This document shows positions 1 through 10,135 of a stretch of 64,000 nucleotides of DNA, piece after piece; position 1 is the stretch's first letter, and every line of letters starts with the position of its first letter. The position numbers were made by a program, and so were the translations under genes. Below the pieces are notes generated by a model. It did not search any database. It was not told the DNA's origin and saw nothing but the letters and a program-made list of their open reading frames with translations. The stretch spans positions 1 through 64,000 of the forward strand of contig CAYOZL010000002.1 of the NCBI GenBank assembly GCA_964408435.1, read 5' to 3'. This DNA is from CAYOZL01 sp964408435 (lineage in GTDB: Bacteria > Bdellovibrionota_C > UBA2361 > SZUA-149 > CAYOZL01).

Positions 1-154
1 TTACAAGATCAGACTGCTATTAAGGTTTCTTAGGCGAAACTCAGGTTTATAATAACTATATTAAAACCTTTAACATCTAGCTTATAAAGTAATATAAAGA
101 GCAGAGACTATATAGTTTGCAATTAAAATGGTAAGTTTTGATAAGAAATTTTTA

Positions 155-826
155 TTACTTATTGGAAATTTCTAACATCAAGTCTGGATAATTAGTAAAC
201 AATCCATCAACTCCGTATTCTTGCATACGAAGGAAATCTTCTTTCTTATTTACCGTATAAACAAATACCTTAAGACCGTTACTATGTGCATCTTCTACGA
301 ACTCTTTAGTTACTGTGGAAATAGATGGATGGACGGAGTAGGAATTAAGCTCTTTTGCAAATTTTGAATTATTAACAGGCAATGCAACATGAAGAGCCCC
401 TATCTTAGTTTCAGGTAATTTAGTTTTTATTTTCTTAAGTTCTTGATGATTAAAAGAAGAAACAATTATACTACTATCATTAAGCTCTTTTAACTTATCT
501 ATAAATAAATCGCTCGTCTGATTTTTAAGCTCAATATTTATAGAAACTCTATTATCTATTAAACTAATAACTTCATCTAAAGTTGGGATTTTATACTTAC
601 CGTGAACCTTAAGAGTTTTTATCGATTCTGCTGACTTATCTGTTAGATAAGCCTCTACTCCACAAAGTCTTTCTAAATACCTATCGTGAAAAACAAAAAA
701 CTCATTATCTATCTCATAAACATCAAATTCAATTGCATCTACGCCTAGTTCAATTGCGTGCTCAAATGACTCTAAAGTGTTCTCCACTTTGTAGCCCATT
801 GCACCCCTGTGTCCGAAACAAATCAT
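155..826 (-). CDS. glycerophosphodiester phosphodiesterase family protein
   Basis: Predicted to hydrolyse glycerophosphodiesters, released by phospholipid turnover, to glycerol-3-phosphate and an alcohol. The N-terminus carries the GDPD signature: HRG at residues 6-8, ENTLESF, then the acidic pair EFDVYE and the second catalytic histidine in FVFHDRYL. The C-terminal TIM-barrel strands are recognisable (VFVYTVNKKEDF, then YGVDGLFTNYPDLM). At 223 aa it matches the short cytosolic UgpQ-like group. No signal peptide is visible, so it probably acts in the cytoplasm. It is the last minus-strand gene at this edge, 48 bp downstream of the DUF3187 gene. The family call is secure; the exact substrate is not. 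Confidence 0.9.
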   Translation of the reverse strand: MICFGHRGAMGYKVENTLESFEHAIELGVDAIEFDVYEIDNEFFVFHDRYLERLCGVEAYLTDKSAESIKTLKVHGKYKIPTLDEVISLIDNRVSINIELKNQTSDLFIDKLKELNDSSIIVSSFNHQELKKIKTKLPETKIGALHVALPVNNSKFAKELNSYSVHPSISTVTKEFVEDAHSNGLKVFVYTVNKKEDFLRMQEYGVDGLFTNYPDLMLEISNK

Positions 827-874
827 AATTTAACTCTTGTTTAATATTTAATAAAAATACTGAATAAAAAATAC

Positions 875-1921
875 TTAATAAAAAAAACTTACTGCAATCG
901 AGGTAGAAAAATCACTACTTCCTCTTGAAGGACTAGGGTTTTCTCTTATATTTAATTCTAACTCTAAGTTTTGTTTTAATCCATATTTAAATCCTAAATC
1001 AGTATAAATTTGATGATCGGGAAATAATTCTATATCTGAAGTTAAATTTGAGCGAGCTGTGGTGCTTAATATAATAGAAAGCAAATCTGAATAAAGATAT
1101 TCAAGAGAGACAAATCCTCCGTAACTATTTCGTTCAAATTGAATCTGATTAAATTCTGGATCGCTAAAATATGAATAGTATAAACCTGAATAGAGAACTA
1201 AACTATTGAATTTTTTAGAAAGTAAAAGATCTGCAATTAAATCTATTCCACCTGGTGAGAATGAATTAGAGCCAGTTGGTAATCTAAACTCAATCGAAGA
1301 GCTTATTGCTGGGAAAATGTTATCTCCTTTAGTTAGTAGTTTTTTAATTCCAGTTCTGATATCTCCAGTTTTAACTCCACTAGATTCGATATCGAAATTT
1401 GAACTTGATACATTATAGCTATTACTTCTATTTTCCCTTCTTGGTCCTTGTGGTAATCCCCAAAATTTATGCCAATCAAAAATAAGATTATCTAGAAAAC
1501 CTGCTCCTTGCCAAAACAAAGGCAATTCAAAGCTAAATTCTAGATCAGAGCTAAGTGTTTTTTTGAATTTGAAAGCAAGTTCTCTAGTTTCTGCATCAAT
1601 GATGTATCTACCACGATTGGTATTTTCCGTATTAGCTAAGTGTGCAGATACTGAAATTTTATTTTCAATCTTTGTACTCTTAGGGTTGTAATTAAGTCTT
1701 CCAATATTTAGTGGAAATATGTCCCGTATCTCTATTGGTCCCCTTGCCCAATTCTCTTGAGCAATAGCATTTTGGGTAAGGAATGTTGTAGGTAGTAAAA
1801 GTAGGGATAGAATAGTCCCTACTTTTGTTTTGTAATAAGTTTCTAGTGAGAACTTATTTTTTAGGAAATTTCTGATCAAGAATCTTATTCCATTCAGATA
1901 CTCTATCTTTTTTAGAATCAA
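875..1921 (-). CDS. DUF3187-like outer-membrane protein
   Basis: I recognise the layout of the DUF3187 family (exported, probably beta-barrel, function unknown): a mature N-terminus with [13 protein letters not shown], a central FWGLPQGPR block, and many alternating amphipathic strands ending in SIAVSFFY, a typical outer-membrane C-terminal aromatic. A signal peptide is visible ([14 protein letters not shown], cleavage near AIA-QE), but it is preceded by about 35 unusual residues that overlap the cyclophilin gene by 68 bp. The true start is therefore uncertain: the ATG at 1921 or a TTG at about 1879. A terminator-like hairpin (1797-1826) lies inside the signal-peptide codons. Surface location is inferred. 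Confidence 0.72.
   Translation of the reverse strand: MILKKIEYLNGIRFLIRNFLKNKFSLETYYKTKVGTILSLLLLPTTFLTQNAIAQENWARGPIEIRDIFPLNIGRLNYNPKSTKIENKISVSAHLANTENTNRGRYIIDAETRELAFKFKKTLSSDLEFSFELPLFWQGAGFLDNLIFDWHKFWGLPQGPRRENRSNSYNVSSSNFDIESSGVKTGDIRTGIKKLLTKGDNIFPAISSSIEFRLPTGSNSFSPGGIDLIADLLLSKKFNSLVLYSGLYYSYFSDPEFNQIQFERNSYGGFVSLEYLYSDLLSIILSTTARSNLTSDIELFPDHQIYTDLGFKYGLKQNLELELNIRENPSPSRGSSDFSTSIAVSFFY
1797..1826 (-). terminator. hairpin inside the DUF3187 signal-peptide region, possible terminator or attenuator
   Basis: A perfect 11-bp inverted repeat (AAAAGTAGGGA, 8-nt loop, TCCCTACTTTT). On the minus strand it reads A-tract, GC-containing stem, T-tract, like an intrinsic terminator. It lies 28 bp beyond the cyclophilin stop codon but within the coding sequence of the next gene, so it may partly terminate cyclophilin transcripts and lower DUF3187 expression. 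Confidence 0.5.
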
Positions 1922-2441
1922 GAAGAGCTTTTGAATCTCCAGTTATTGTAATTGTTTTAATCTCATCACCTTGAGTAATAGAGTTAACAATATCTTGTCC
2001 AGTAGTCACTTTTCCAAAAACACTGTGTCTGCCATTTAAATGAGGAGTTTCTAAATGAGTGATAAAGAACTGAGAACCATTTGTTCTAGGTCCAGCATTT
2101 GCCATTGATAAAATACCTGCACTATCGTGCTTTAGGCTATCATCAAACTCATCTTCGAATTTATAACCTGGTCCACCAGTTCCATTTCCTAGAGGATCTC
2201 CTGTTTGAATCATGAAGTTAGCAATAACTCTATGGAATTTAATACCGTTGTAATAGCCTCTATTCGCAAGATTTACGAAATTAGCAACTGTTAGAGGAAC
2301 TTTGTCATTATATAGCTCAAGCTCAATTTTACCTTTGTTGGTCTCAATTTCAGCCTTTAAGTTGTCATCAGCCATTAAATCTCCTGTTGAAATAGTTAAA
2401 AATATAGATAGTACGAAAGTATATGTGAATATTTGTCTCAT
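1854..2441 (-). CDS. periplasmic cyclophilin-type peptidyl-prolyl cis-trans isomerase
   Basis: Catalyses cis-trans isomerisation of prolyl bonds during folding of exported proteins. The cyclophilin core is clear: [15 protein letters not shown] (catalytic Arg in FHRV), [30 protein letters not shown] and [11 protein letters not shown]. An N-terminal hydrophobic segment (residues about 5-22, [15 protein letters not shown]) looks like a signal peptide, so a periplasmic PpiA-like role is favoured. At 195 aa it is normal for the family plus leader. It is transcribed divergently from the 96-aa gene at 2585 and overlaps the start of the DUF3187 gene. Confidence 0.93.
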   Translation of the reverse strand: MRQIFTYTFVLSIFLTISTGDLMADDNLKAEIETNKGKIELELYNDKVPLTVANFVNLANRGYYNGIKFHRVIANFMIQTGDPLGNGTGGPGYKFEDEFDDSLKHDSAGILSMANAGPRTNGSQFFITHLETPHLNGRHSVFGKVTTGQDIVNSITQGDEIKTITITGDSKALLDSKKDRVSEWNKILDQKFPKK

Positions 2442-2584
2442 ATGAAAAATACTATTGATTAGTTAATAAATTAGAACGTTTTTATAGCCCAGAATTAATA
2501 AATGCAACACATTTTGCTTAATGCACATAATCTCACTGTAGTTTTTGCATAGGTTTTCTTACTAACCCAAAAGGAAAAGAAAAC

Positions 2585-2875
2585 ATGATTAATGCATTGA
2601 TTAAAAACAGTCTAAACTTCACTATCAATTTCACTAAAGATTACATTGATTTAACTCTTTCAGAGCCAGTAGAGGTAATTAAAAAGAGATATAAGCCAAA
2701 CAACGCAAGAAATAACATAGCTAAAGCTAATAAGTTCTCATTAAATCAATACATTAAAAAACAAAATCAAATGACTTCACCTAAAACTTCTTATGATTTT
2801 AAAGATGTAAAAGAGTTAAGGCAGAGAAGAAAAGCAGAAATAAAGCTTTTAGAGCACAATCCAACAATTCATTAA
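2585..2875 (+). CDS. small basic hypothetical protein upstream of ispH
   Basis: A 96-aa protein with no family I recognise. The ATG follows a good purine-rich ribosome-binding site (AAAAGGAAAAG). The first ~35 residues are moderately hydrophobic and amphipathic; the rest is Lys/Asn/Arg-rich (pI strongly basic) and ends in KELRQRRKAEIKLLEH, probably helical. No signal peptide or cysteine is present. It lies 26 bp upstream of ispH on the same strand, so the two are probably co-transcribed. Codon usage matches its neighbours, which supports a real gene. Confidence 0.6.
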   Translation: MINALIKNSLNFTINFTKDYIDLTLSEPVEVIKKRYKPNNARNNIAKANKFSLNQYIKKQNQMTSPKTSYDFKDVKELRQRRKAEIKLLEHNPTIH

Positions 2876-2901
2876 TTCCTTTTTTATGCTAAGTAAAAAG
2901 A

Positions 2902-4146
2902 ATGGCTAGATTATTTTCTGTACCAGATTTTTATAAGAGTGATTTTATACAAGCTATAAAGGTAGCTAGAGCATCAAAAGATCCTAAGAAGAAAGACAAG
3001 TCCCCCACTGTTCTAGACTTTGGACCTGTTAGATTTAAGATATCAAGACATTTTGGATTTTGCTTTGGTGTAGAGAATGCAATTGAAATTGCTTATAAAG
3101 TCTTAGAAGAAAATCCAGATAAAAGAATATTTCTATTAAGTGAAGTTATTCATAATCCAAGAGTTAATGAGGATTTAAAGTCTAGAGGTATTGATTTCTT
3201 AATGGATACTGATGGAACAAGATTAATTGATTTTAAAACTTTAAAGCCTGAAGATATTGTCATAGTTCCTGCTTTTGGAACTACTATTGAACTTCAAAAG
3301 GAATTAGAAGCTTTAGGTATTAACCCTTATAAAAACGATGCAACCTGTCCTTTTGTAGAAAAGGTATGGAAAAGAGCAGATAAGCTTGGAGATGAAGGCT
3401 ACAGCGTTATAATTCATGGCAAGAGAACCCATGAAGAGACAAGAGCTACCTTTTCTCATAGTAACTCGAAAGCTCCAACCTTAATTGTTCTAAATATGGA
3501 GGATGCTAGAAAAGCTATTAGCTATATGAAAAATGAAATCTCTTTAGATGAATTTAATTCATATTTTAAGAATGCCAAATCTAATGGCTTTAATCCTGAA
3601 AAAGATTTTCAGAAAATAGGTGTTGTGAATCAAACCACGATGCTTGCAAGCGAAACTAAAGAAATATCAAATGCTTTTAGAGAGGCTATTTTAGGTATAC
3701 ACGGTAAAATTGAAGGACATTTTGCCGATACTAGAGATACCCTTTGCTACGCAACATATGAAAATCAGACTTCGACAAAAGAATTAACAACAAGTGGTGC
3801 AGATTTGGCTTTAGTAGTCGGCGGTTATAATAGCTCAAATACAAGTCACTTAGTTGAGCTATGTGAAGATAGTTTTCCTACTTTTTATATAAAAGATGCA
3901 CAGGAAATAGTTTCAAAAGATGAGATTAGGCATTTCGATATAAATACTAAAAGTTTAAAAATAAGTAAGAACTGGGTTGGTAATCAGAGTCCTGAGTCTA
4001 AAGCTAAGATTGATATTGCTATTACTGCAGGAGCTAGTTGCCCTGATAAGCAAGTAGATTTAGTTATCTCGAGAGTGCTAGACTTCTTCTCAGATACTAA
4101 AAAAACCTCTGAAGTATTAGATACTTACATCAGTGCACAAAATTAA
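2902..4146 (+). CDS. ispH: 4-hydroxy-3-methylbut-2-enyl diphosphate reductase (IspH/LytB), long form
   Basis: Last step of the MEP pathway: reduces HMBPP to IPP and DMAPP using a [4Fe-4S] cluster. The three cluster cysteines are visible at about residues 54 (GFCFGVEN), 149 (DATCPFVEKVW) and 380 (GASCPDKQVD), as are the substrate-binding VIHNPRVN, FGTT and THEETRAT histidine motifs. At 414 aa it is about 100 residues longer than the E. coli enzyme, with a ~40-residue N-terminal extension and extra central segments, like the long form I recall from cyanobacteria and several other phyla. It follows the 96-aa gene closely. Cytoplasmic. Confidence 0.96.
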   Translation: MARLFSVPDFYKSDFIQAIKVARASKDPKKKDKSPTVLDFGPVRFKISRHFGFCFGVENAIEIAYKVLEENPDKRIFLLSEVIHNPRVNEDLKSRGIDFLMDTDGTRLIDFKTLKPEDIVIVPAFGTTIELQKELEALGINPYKNDATCPFVEKVWKRADKLGDEGYSVIIHGKRTHEETRATFSHSNSKAPTLIVLNMEDARKAISYMKNEISLDEFNSYFKNAKSNGFNPEKDFQKIGVVNQTTMLASETKEISNAFREAILGIHGKIEGHFADTRDTLCYATYENQTSTKELTTSGADLALVVGGYNSSNTSHLVELCEDSFPTFYIKDAQEIVSKDEIRHFDINTKSLKISKNWVGNQSPESKAKIDIAITAGASCPDKQVDLVISRVLDFFSDTKKTSEVLDTYISAQN

Positions 4147-4168
4147 ATAAAACTGCCATAACAGTGGT

Positions 4169-4357
4169 ATGGATGATAATTTCTTTTCATTATTTTTTGG
4201 TGCAATCTTTTTTGTTCTAATAGTAGTAGGTGCACTAATGTTCGTACAACTTGAAACAGAGCAAGAAAATATTAGAGAAGTAAATAGGTACATGTTTTCT
4301 AAAGGGAAAGAGCCACTTCCTAAGTCTTGGAAAAATCAGGTTGGTAAAGGCATCTAG
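4169..4357 (+). CDS. small single-pass membrane protein
   Basis: A 62-aa reading frame 22 bp after ispH on the same strand. Residues about 5-27 form a strong transmembrane helix (FFSLFFGAIFFVLIVVGALM), followed by a charged tail of about 35 residues containing KGKEPLPKSW. The layout recalls small respiratory-complex subunits, but I cannot assign it. The upstream ribosome-binding site is weak. The hydrophobic-then-charged composition and conserved orientation with ispH make it likely but not certain to be a gene. Confidence 0.5.
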   Translation: MDDNFFSLFFGAIFFVLIVVGALMFVQLETEQENIREVNRYMFSKGKEPLPKSWKNQVGKGI

Positions 4358-4382
4358 CCTTATTTACTAAAATAAAAAAATA

Positions 4383-6503
4383 TTATCTAAAGTTTGTCTT
4401 TAACATTAAGTTAGAAAATGAAGATGTATTTCCTTTTCTAATTAATGAAGCGCCGATTTGACCAGAAGCATTTAATTTTAAAGCTCCGTATGTAGAGTCT
4501 CTATCTGAGAAGAATTCAATTTCTCTTAAATCTAACATGATAGTTTGATTTGGAAGTAATCTATAATTGTTAATAAGTATGTCGTCATGACTAACTTGTA
4601 TAACTTCATTTGTGTCTGAGTAATTACTAAGTAAAAGATAGTTCTGAGCATTTAAGAATAGATTAAAAGAGTTATAAATTGAATTTTGTGTGTTAGAAAT
4701 ATTTTGAAGAGCTAAATTTGCAGTAACTACACTGCCAGGAACATAGCCATCAAACTCATTTGAAAATTCATAGACATACAACTGTGTATTTAAAGACTCA
4801 GTATCTTCTGGTTCAATAACAAAGCTTCCAGTTTCAAGGCCTAGTGCATTTAACTCAGAAGTAAGGCTTAGATGTACTTGCTTATAACCTTCAAGGCTAT
4901 ATTGATTATCGCTAATCAAACTAGAATCTGGAGCAAATAATTTAACTCTAAATTTTGTATTTGCACTATTAGAATTAAAAATTTCTAAATAAGTATATCC
5001 ATCATTTTTACTTAAAAATGTATTTGCTTTGTTACTTCCACTAGCTGCTTCAGCTAATTGAACGCTTGCAAAAGTAACACTAAGATTATTTTGCTCAGGA
5101 CCACCAAATCCATATCTACTTATATAAGATAAGTATGGTGAATTTAAATCTTCAGGAATAATTTTATGAGAACCAGTTCTAGCTAAGTCCATGCTTTCAT
5201 GTCCTGCTTCTACATCGTGTCTAGAGTTTGCAGGAATACTTACTAATCTTTGTTTAACAACTTCTCCAAACTCATTAAATGTTACAACTCTAAATGACTT
5301 ACTAACATCATCTAAGTTAACTAAAGTTAAGTAGTTAATTACATGGTCGTATACACTTAACTGATTTGGATAATAAGTATTAAAAGTAACATTGGTTATA
5401 TCTTTAATGCTTTTAAGGAATGGAATTGTAGTAGAGAAATTATGAATTCCGTTTTGTATGCTGTAAAGAGAAAGTCTACCATCTATTAATTCAGTAGAGC
5501 TAATTTCTACAGTTCCATAAGAGTCTTTTTCAAAGTTGCTCCATTCATTTAATATTACATCGAATTGAGCACTTGGTGCTAAGTTGTAAGATCTACTTTC
5601 AATTATATTCCCTTGAATATCTCTTAGTTTAATATCTACAGTATTAGCTTCGGTTGATCTGTTAACTAGTTCAATAATATTAGTCAAAGATAAAAAGCCA
5701 TTCCAAGTAGAATACCAGCTGTCACTAGGAATTTGAGGAATGCTTCCTCTATCAACTGCAATTGAACCAAATTCAATCTCTAGCTCATCTGAGTAACCAT
5801 CGTTATCGATATCTGTAGTTACAACCTCAGATAAACAATCACCACCAGAGCCTGAAATCCTAGATTGTGCTCTATCAATAGAACTTAACGAAAATCCATG
5901 AGGCTTGTCTACGTAATTTGTAGCCATGATTGAAAGTTGTTCATCATGTAAATCATCATCATGGGTCATTCCAATTACATGACCTACTTCATGAGCGATT
6001 GTGTGTGCAAAAGAATATCTTCTTTGTTCTCCGATACCTGAAGTGCTTACAAAAACTTGTGAAAATTCTTTATTTGTACAAGATACTGAAGGATAAGCTA
6101 GGCCATACACTCCATTAAAGTATCCTCTTCCAACTACTATTCCAATGTCATAATCAACATCATATGTGTCATATAAATTCTTAGCCTCATCTAAAATCCC
6201 AGTAGCGCTATTTCCGTGCTGAGTATAAGGGTCTTCACTATCTTTGTAGTTTACAATTTTAACAATATTAAGATTTACGTTTAAATCTTTATAGTATGAA
6301 TTAGCAATATTGATCGCAGTTCTAACTTCTGTTTCAGCTTGCTCCTTGCTTAGTTCGAGTTCTTGGTCTGTATTTGGGTTAATGTAGAATTCACTTGGAA
6401 TACTTACAACTAGATCTAGTTGTTTAAACGAGCTTTGTGCAAAAGCTTCGCAAGAAAATATTAATAAAATAAGTAGAAGTGCTCTTAACAATTTTATACC
6501 CAA
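4383..6503 (-). CDS. secreted metzincin-type zinc metalloprotease, 706 aa
   Basis: Exported protease. A signal peptide is visible (LLRALLLILLIFSCEAFAQ, residues 5-23). The catalytic domain spans about residues 25-215, with the zinc motif HEVGHVIGMTHDDD (HExxHxxGxxHD, starting at residue 171) and a downstream Met-turn IMATN, which together define a metzincin of the reprolysin/ADAM-like type. A D-x-D-x-DG calcium-type motif (DIDNDGYSDELE) follows at about 232. The remaining ~460 residues look like repeated beta-sandwich modules with no name I can give. It is a stand-alone gene with a 142-bp gap before ftsK and converges with the small membrane gene. Substrate unknown; a role in degrading extracellular protein is inferred. 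Confidence 0.85.
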   Translation of the reverse strand: MGIKLLRALLLILLIFSCEAFAQSSFKQLDLVVSIPSEFYINPNTDQELELSKEQAETEVRTAINIANSYYKDLNVNLNIVKIVNYKDSEDPYTQHGNSATGILDEAKNLYDTYDVDYDIGIVVGRGYFNGVYGLAYPSVSCTNKEFSQVFVSTSGIGEQRRYSFAHTIAHEVGHVIGMTHDDDLHDEQLSIMATNYVDKPHGFSLSSIDRAQSRISGSGGDCLSEVVTTDIDNDGYSDELEIEFGSIAVDRGSIPQIPSDSWYSTWNGFLSLTNIIELVNRSTEANTVDIKLRDIQGNIIESRSYNLAPSAQFDVILNEWSNFEKDSYGTVEISSTELIDGRLSLYSIQNGIHNFSTTIPFLKSIKDITNVTFNTYYPNQLSVYDHVINYLTLVNLDDVSKSFRVVTFNEFGEVVKQRLVSIPANSRHDVEAGHESMDLARTGSHKIIPEDLNSPYLSYISRYGFGGPEQNNLSVTFASVQLAEAASGSNKANTFLSKNDGYTYLEIFNSNSANTKFRVKLFAPDSSLISDNQYSLEGYKQVHLSLTSELNALGLETGSFVIEPEDTESLNTQLYVYEFSNEFDGYVPGSVVTANLALQNISNTQNSIYNSFNLFLNAQNYLLLSNYSDTNEVIQVSHDDILINNYRLLPNQTIMLDLREIEFFSDRDSTYGALKLNASGQIGASLIRKGNTSSFSNLMLKTNFR

Positions 6504-6645
6504 AGTTATTGTACTAAAGTGGTGCTTGCATTACACAATAACATATCAATCAATAGTGTGTTTATACTTCAGTAATTTATGTAGTAAATCAATAGTAATG
6601 GTATAAATAAAGCAGATTTAGACAGGTTTAACTAATAAAAAGTAG

Positions 6646-9138
6646 TTAGATCGTATCTAAGACTAGTACCTGTCTAGGTCTTGAGCCATCTGCAGGCCCA
6701 ACTACACCTTCAGCTTCCATAGTCTCAAGGATTCTAGCAGCCCTATTATAACCAATTCTAAAGGCTCTTTGCACCATACTAGTCGATGCTTGACCCTTAT
6801 CTATTACTAGTTGAACTGCTTGTTGGTAGTATTCATCGTATTCTAAATCTCTAGTAGAGTTGGATTCACTATTATCAAGTTTGTTAATCGTATCCTCAAT
6901 ATTCTTATCATAACAAGGTTCTCCTTGTGATTTTATATGGTCAACAACATCTGCAACTTCACTATCAGAGACATACGGTGAATGTAGTCTTAGTGTTCTA
7001 CCTATTGATGGAGATGAAAAAAGTAAATCCCCTCTTCCTAGTAATCTTTCAGCTCCTGATGCATCTAAGATAGTTCTAGAATCAATTTTACTTGTTACTT
7101 TAAAAGATATTCTCGCAGGGAAGTTCGCTTTTATTAGGCCAGTAATTACATTAACGCTTGGTCTTTGGGTTGCTAGAATTAAATGAATACCTGCTGCTCG
7201 AGCTTTTTGAGCTAGACGAGTTAATAGTTCTTCTATATCTCTACCAACTGTTAACATTAAATCAGCTAATTCATCTACGACTATAACAATTCTTGGCAAG
7301 GTTTGATTAATTTCAACATTATCATCAATGCTTACTGCTCTTCTATCTAATCCGTCTTTAGATGCTATAACGTCTTTTTCTTGTAGTTCAACAACTCCAT
7401 CTTTATCTTGTTTAGTAATTCTTTGATTAAACATCGCTACATCTCTAACATTATACTTCTTCATTAAAGAGTATCTTCGTTCCATTTCTTCAACTGCCCA
7501 CCAAAGAACTGCCTTTGCATGTTTAGGGTTAGTAACAACCGGAGAGCTTAAATGAGGAATCTCTTCATAAGTACTTAGCTCAAGCATTTTAGGATCAATC
7601 ATTATTAGTTTTAGAGTCTCTGGGCTGTTTCTATAAAGCAAACTTAGAAGCAAGGAGTTAATACAAACTGACTTACCCGTTCCAGTTGCCCCTGCAATTA
7701 AAAGATGGGGCATTCTAGCTAAATCAGCGACAAAAGGTCTACCATAAGTGTCTTTACCTAAGGCGAGTAATAACGAACTCTCAGAGCTTTTATAGTTATC
7801 TGAATCTATTACTTCTCTTAATCTTACAATGTCTCTTTGTTTATTTGGCACTTCAATTCCAACGGTGCCCTTTCCAGGTACAGGCGCATAAACTCTAACG
7901 CTAGAGACTTTTAAAGCAAGAGCAAGATCGTCTGCAAGGTTAATAACTCTTTGAACTTTTATCCCAGGACCAGGAACAAATTCATATAAAGTAACTACAG
8001 GTCCAGGGTGCACTTCTACTACTTTTCCAGTAACCTTAAAATTTTGTAGAGCAACTTCTAAAACCTCACTGTTTTTTATAAGATCTTTGTCTTGCAGGTT
8101 GCTAGTAGTGTCAACTTCACTTTTAACTAGAAAATCATATGAAGGTAGTTTGTAATTTTTAAAATTAAAGTTTGAACTGCTCTTTTTAACTTTTAGTTTA
8201 ATTTTAGACTTTGTATCAAACTCAGTTCTTTTAATTAGAGGCTTGTAAGCTTTTAGTTCTTTTGTTGCTCCATCTGTATCAATTGAACTTTTAATAAGAC
8301 TACTCTTAGTTTGAACTTTTTTTGATTTTGAAGAACTTCTCTTTGTATGTTCTGTAAGTGAATTATAATCAATAGACCAGTCAGTAGAATCATTATCTAA
8401 GTTTTGAGTAGAATTAAGATCGTTTTCGTCCTTATATTTTATTCCCTTATCGAAGCTAATAAAGCCAAGTATGACAGAGCCAGCAAAGCGTGTAAAAGCA
8501 GAGACGTAATCAAAACTCTCTTTTAAAATTGTATTTGAAAATTTAAGAAACTTTGATGAAAAACCAAAGAAGATTGATGTGCTAATTCTTGTAGCAAAAA
8601 GAAAGCTAATTAATGCAGTAAAGAATGAGAATAGTAAAGCTCCAAACCAGCTTAAATATCCTATTAGCAATGAAGAAAATGTATCACCAATTTGACCACC
8701 TGCGTTAGAAATGATTGCAGCAATAGTAGAGCAAGATAAAGAAAAGAATACGATACCAATTAGTGAGGGTAGTATTTTGGTCTTTGTGTTTTTATGACTA
8801 TCACTACGATAATTCCAAATACTATAAGCTCCAAGAAAAGCTAGAAAAGGAATTAAAAAAGAAGGTAAGCCAAAATAGCCCAATAAAGCAGAAGCCACTC
8901 CCTCACCTGTAATACCCATGGCATTATCTTTAACATTCTGGTAGCTGCTTATTAGAGCTACTAATAAAAATATTCCTAAAAAAACAATTGCTAGCGAGTA
9001 GGTTTCTTTTAGTAAGTCACCATTAGTTTGGTGAACAGTTTTAGCACGAGACTTATTACGAGAACTCCTAGCAGCAACTTTTGTCTGCTTACTTTTAATT
9101 ACACGTAAGTTTTGTTTCTTTTTTCTTTTAGTGGCCAT
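6646..9138 (-). CDS. ftsK: DNA translocase FtsK/SpoIIIE
   Basis: Septal DNA pump that moves and decatenates chromosome ends at division. Residues about 50-200 contain four transmembrane helices, followed by a short low-complexity linker (about 230-330, against several hundred residues in E. coli). The motor follows: alpha/beta core with Walker A GATGTGKS at 483-490, and Walker B in IVIVVDELADLM. The C-terminal winged-helix gamma domain reads MVQRAFRIGYNRAARILETME, the part that reads KOPS-type polar sequences and contacts XerCD. At 830 aa it is a typical short FtsK. The extreme N-terminus is strongly basic. It is followed upstream by uppP in the same orientation. Confidence 0.97.
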   Translation of the reverse strand: MATKRKKKQNLRVIKSKQTKVAARSSRNKSRAKTVHQTNGDLLKETYSLAIVFLGIFLLVALISSYQNVKDNAMGITGEGVASALLGYFGLPSFLIPFLAFLGAYSIWNYRSDSHKNTKTKILPSLIGIVFFSLSCSTIAAIISNAGGQIGDTFSSLLIGYLSWFGALLFSFFTALISFLFATRISTSIFFGFSSKFLKFSNTILKESFDYVSAFTRFAGSVILGFISFDKGIKYKDENDLNSTQNLDNDSTDWSIDYNSLTEHTKRSSSKSKKVQTKSSLIKSSIDTDGATKELKAYKPLIKRTEFDTKSKIKLKVKKSSSNFNFKNYKLPSYDFLVKSEVDTTSNLQDKDLIKNSEVLEVALQNFKVTGKVVEVHPGPVVTLYEFVPGPGIKVQRVINLADDLALALKVSSVRVYAPVPGKGTVGIEVPNKQRDIVRLREVIDSDNYKSSESSLLLALGKDTYGRPFVADLARMPHLLIAGATGTGKSVCINSLLLSLLYRNSPETLKLIMIDPKMLELSTYEEIPHLSSPVVTNPKHAKAVLWWAVEEMERRYSLMKKYNVRDVAMFNQRITKQDKDGVVELQEKDVIASKDGLDRRAVSIDDNVEINQTLPRIVIVVDELADLMLTVGRDIEELLTRLAQKARAAGIHLILATQRPSVNVITGLIKANFPARISFKVTSKIDSRTILDASGAERLLGRGDLLFSSPSIGRTLRLHSPYVSDSEVADVVDHIKSQGEPCYDKNIEDTINKLDNSESNSTRDLEYDEYYQQAVQLVIDKGQASTSMVQRAFRIGYNRAARILETMEAEGVVGPADGSRPRQVLVLDTI

Positions 9139-9225
9139 ACTGCTTTTAACTTTTGTCTGATTTTGGTGCTATATTATTAAGCTTGATTATAAAATCAGCT
9201 TGTTAGAGCGTCAATTAAAAACTGC

Positions 9226-10044
9226 TTAAGAAAGATAAAACCAGGTAACAATAGATAACAATGCGGTATAAATAGAAAAAGGTAGCAAATTATGGTTTTT
9301 AGCTAGTTTGTCTAAAAGTTTTAGAGCAAAAATTCCTAATACAAAAGCAGTTAGCATACTTGGTAAAGTCGAGATTAAACCGTATTCAAAGCTATTAAAG
9401 TTCCCTTTTAAAACTTCTAATAGTAGAGCCCCTAATGCTGCAGGTATAAATATAAAAAAAGAATATTTCACACTACTGTATGCAGATACGCCACAAGCTA
9501 AAGCAATACAAATTGTCATTCCAGAGCGTGAGACTCCAGGGAAGATTGCAAATGCTTGCGCAATACCAATTATAACAGCTTGTAAGTAAGTAGGAACTAT
9601 GAAGTGTTCTTGTTTAACTAGAGGTTTAAAATATTTATGAGTGATAAATATAACAACACTAGTTAGAGCAAAACCGTATGATAGAAATTTACTAGTTCCA
9701 AATGATGTTTCAATAAAGTCTTTAAAAAAGAGAACTGTTAAAACTGCAGGAATTGTTGATATTACTACCTTAATAGATAAGTCTAAAAGAGTAGATTCTT
9801 TAAGTGTTTCTATTTTTAAATTATCAAATTTAAGCATTTTCTTTATTTCAGGCCAAAGGAAAAACAAAGAGGAAAATAAAGTTCCAATATGTAAAAGTAT
9901 ATCTAAAGTAAAGGAGTTACTGATTTGATTCTCAAAGACGATATTTTGAAATAAAACTAAATGACCAGAAGAACTCACTGGTAAAAACTCTGTTAAAGCT
10001 TGTACAGTGGCTAGAAATAAGGAAAATAATATAAACTGAATCAT
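9226..10044 (-). CDS. uppP: undecaprenyl-diphosphatase (UppP/BacA)
   Basis: Dephosphorylates undecaprenyl diphosphate so the lipid carrier can be reused for peptidoglycan and polysaccharide synthesis. Both family signatures are present: EFLPVSSSGHLVL near residue 18, and GIAQAFAIFPGVSRSGMTI with the catalytic serine and arginine. The protein is hydrophobic throughout with about eight predicted membrane helices, and 272 aa is the normal length. It is an inner-membrane enzyme. It lies 87 bp from ftsK and is divergent from the acidic gene at 10136. The carrier it recycles serves the polysaccharide locus at 46-54 kb. Confidence 0.96.
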   Translation of the reverse strand: MIQFILFSLFLATVQALTEFLPVSSSGHLVLFQNIVFENQISNSFTLDILLHIGTLFSSLFFLWPEIKKMLKFDNLKIETLKESTLLDLSIKVVISTIPAVLTVLFFKDFIETSFGTSKFLSYGFALTSVVIFITHKYFKPLVKQEHFIVPTYLQAVIIGIAQAFAIFPGVSRSGMTICIALACGVSAYSSVKYSFFIFIPAALGALLLEVLKGNFNSFEYGLISTLPSMLTAFVLGIFALKLLDKLAKNHNLLPFSIYTALLSIVTWFYLS

Positions 10045-10135
10045 CTTTAAAATATTTCTCTATTTTTTAATTGTAAAGTATAGCAATTTACTATATTTAA
10101 AAAAATAGAGAAATTACATTTTATTGGGATTAAAA

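Noticed and set aside
1..154. A gene fragment before the GDPD gene
   Set aside because: AT-rich with stops in all frames read; nothing supported.
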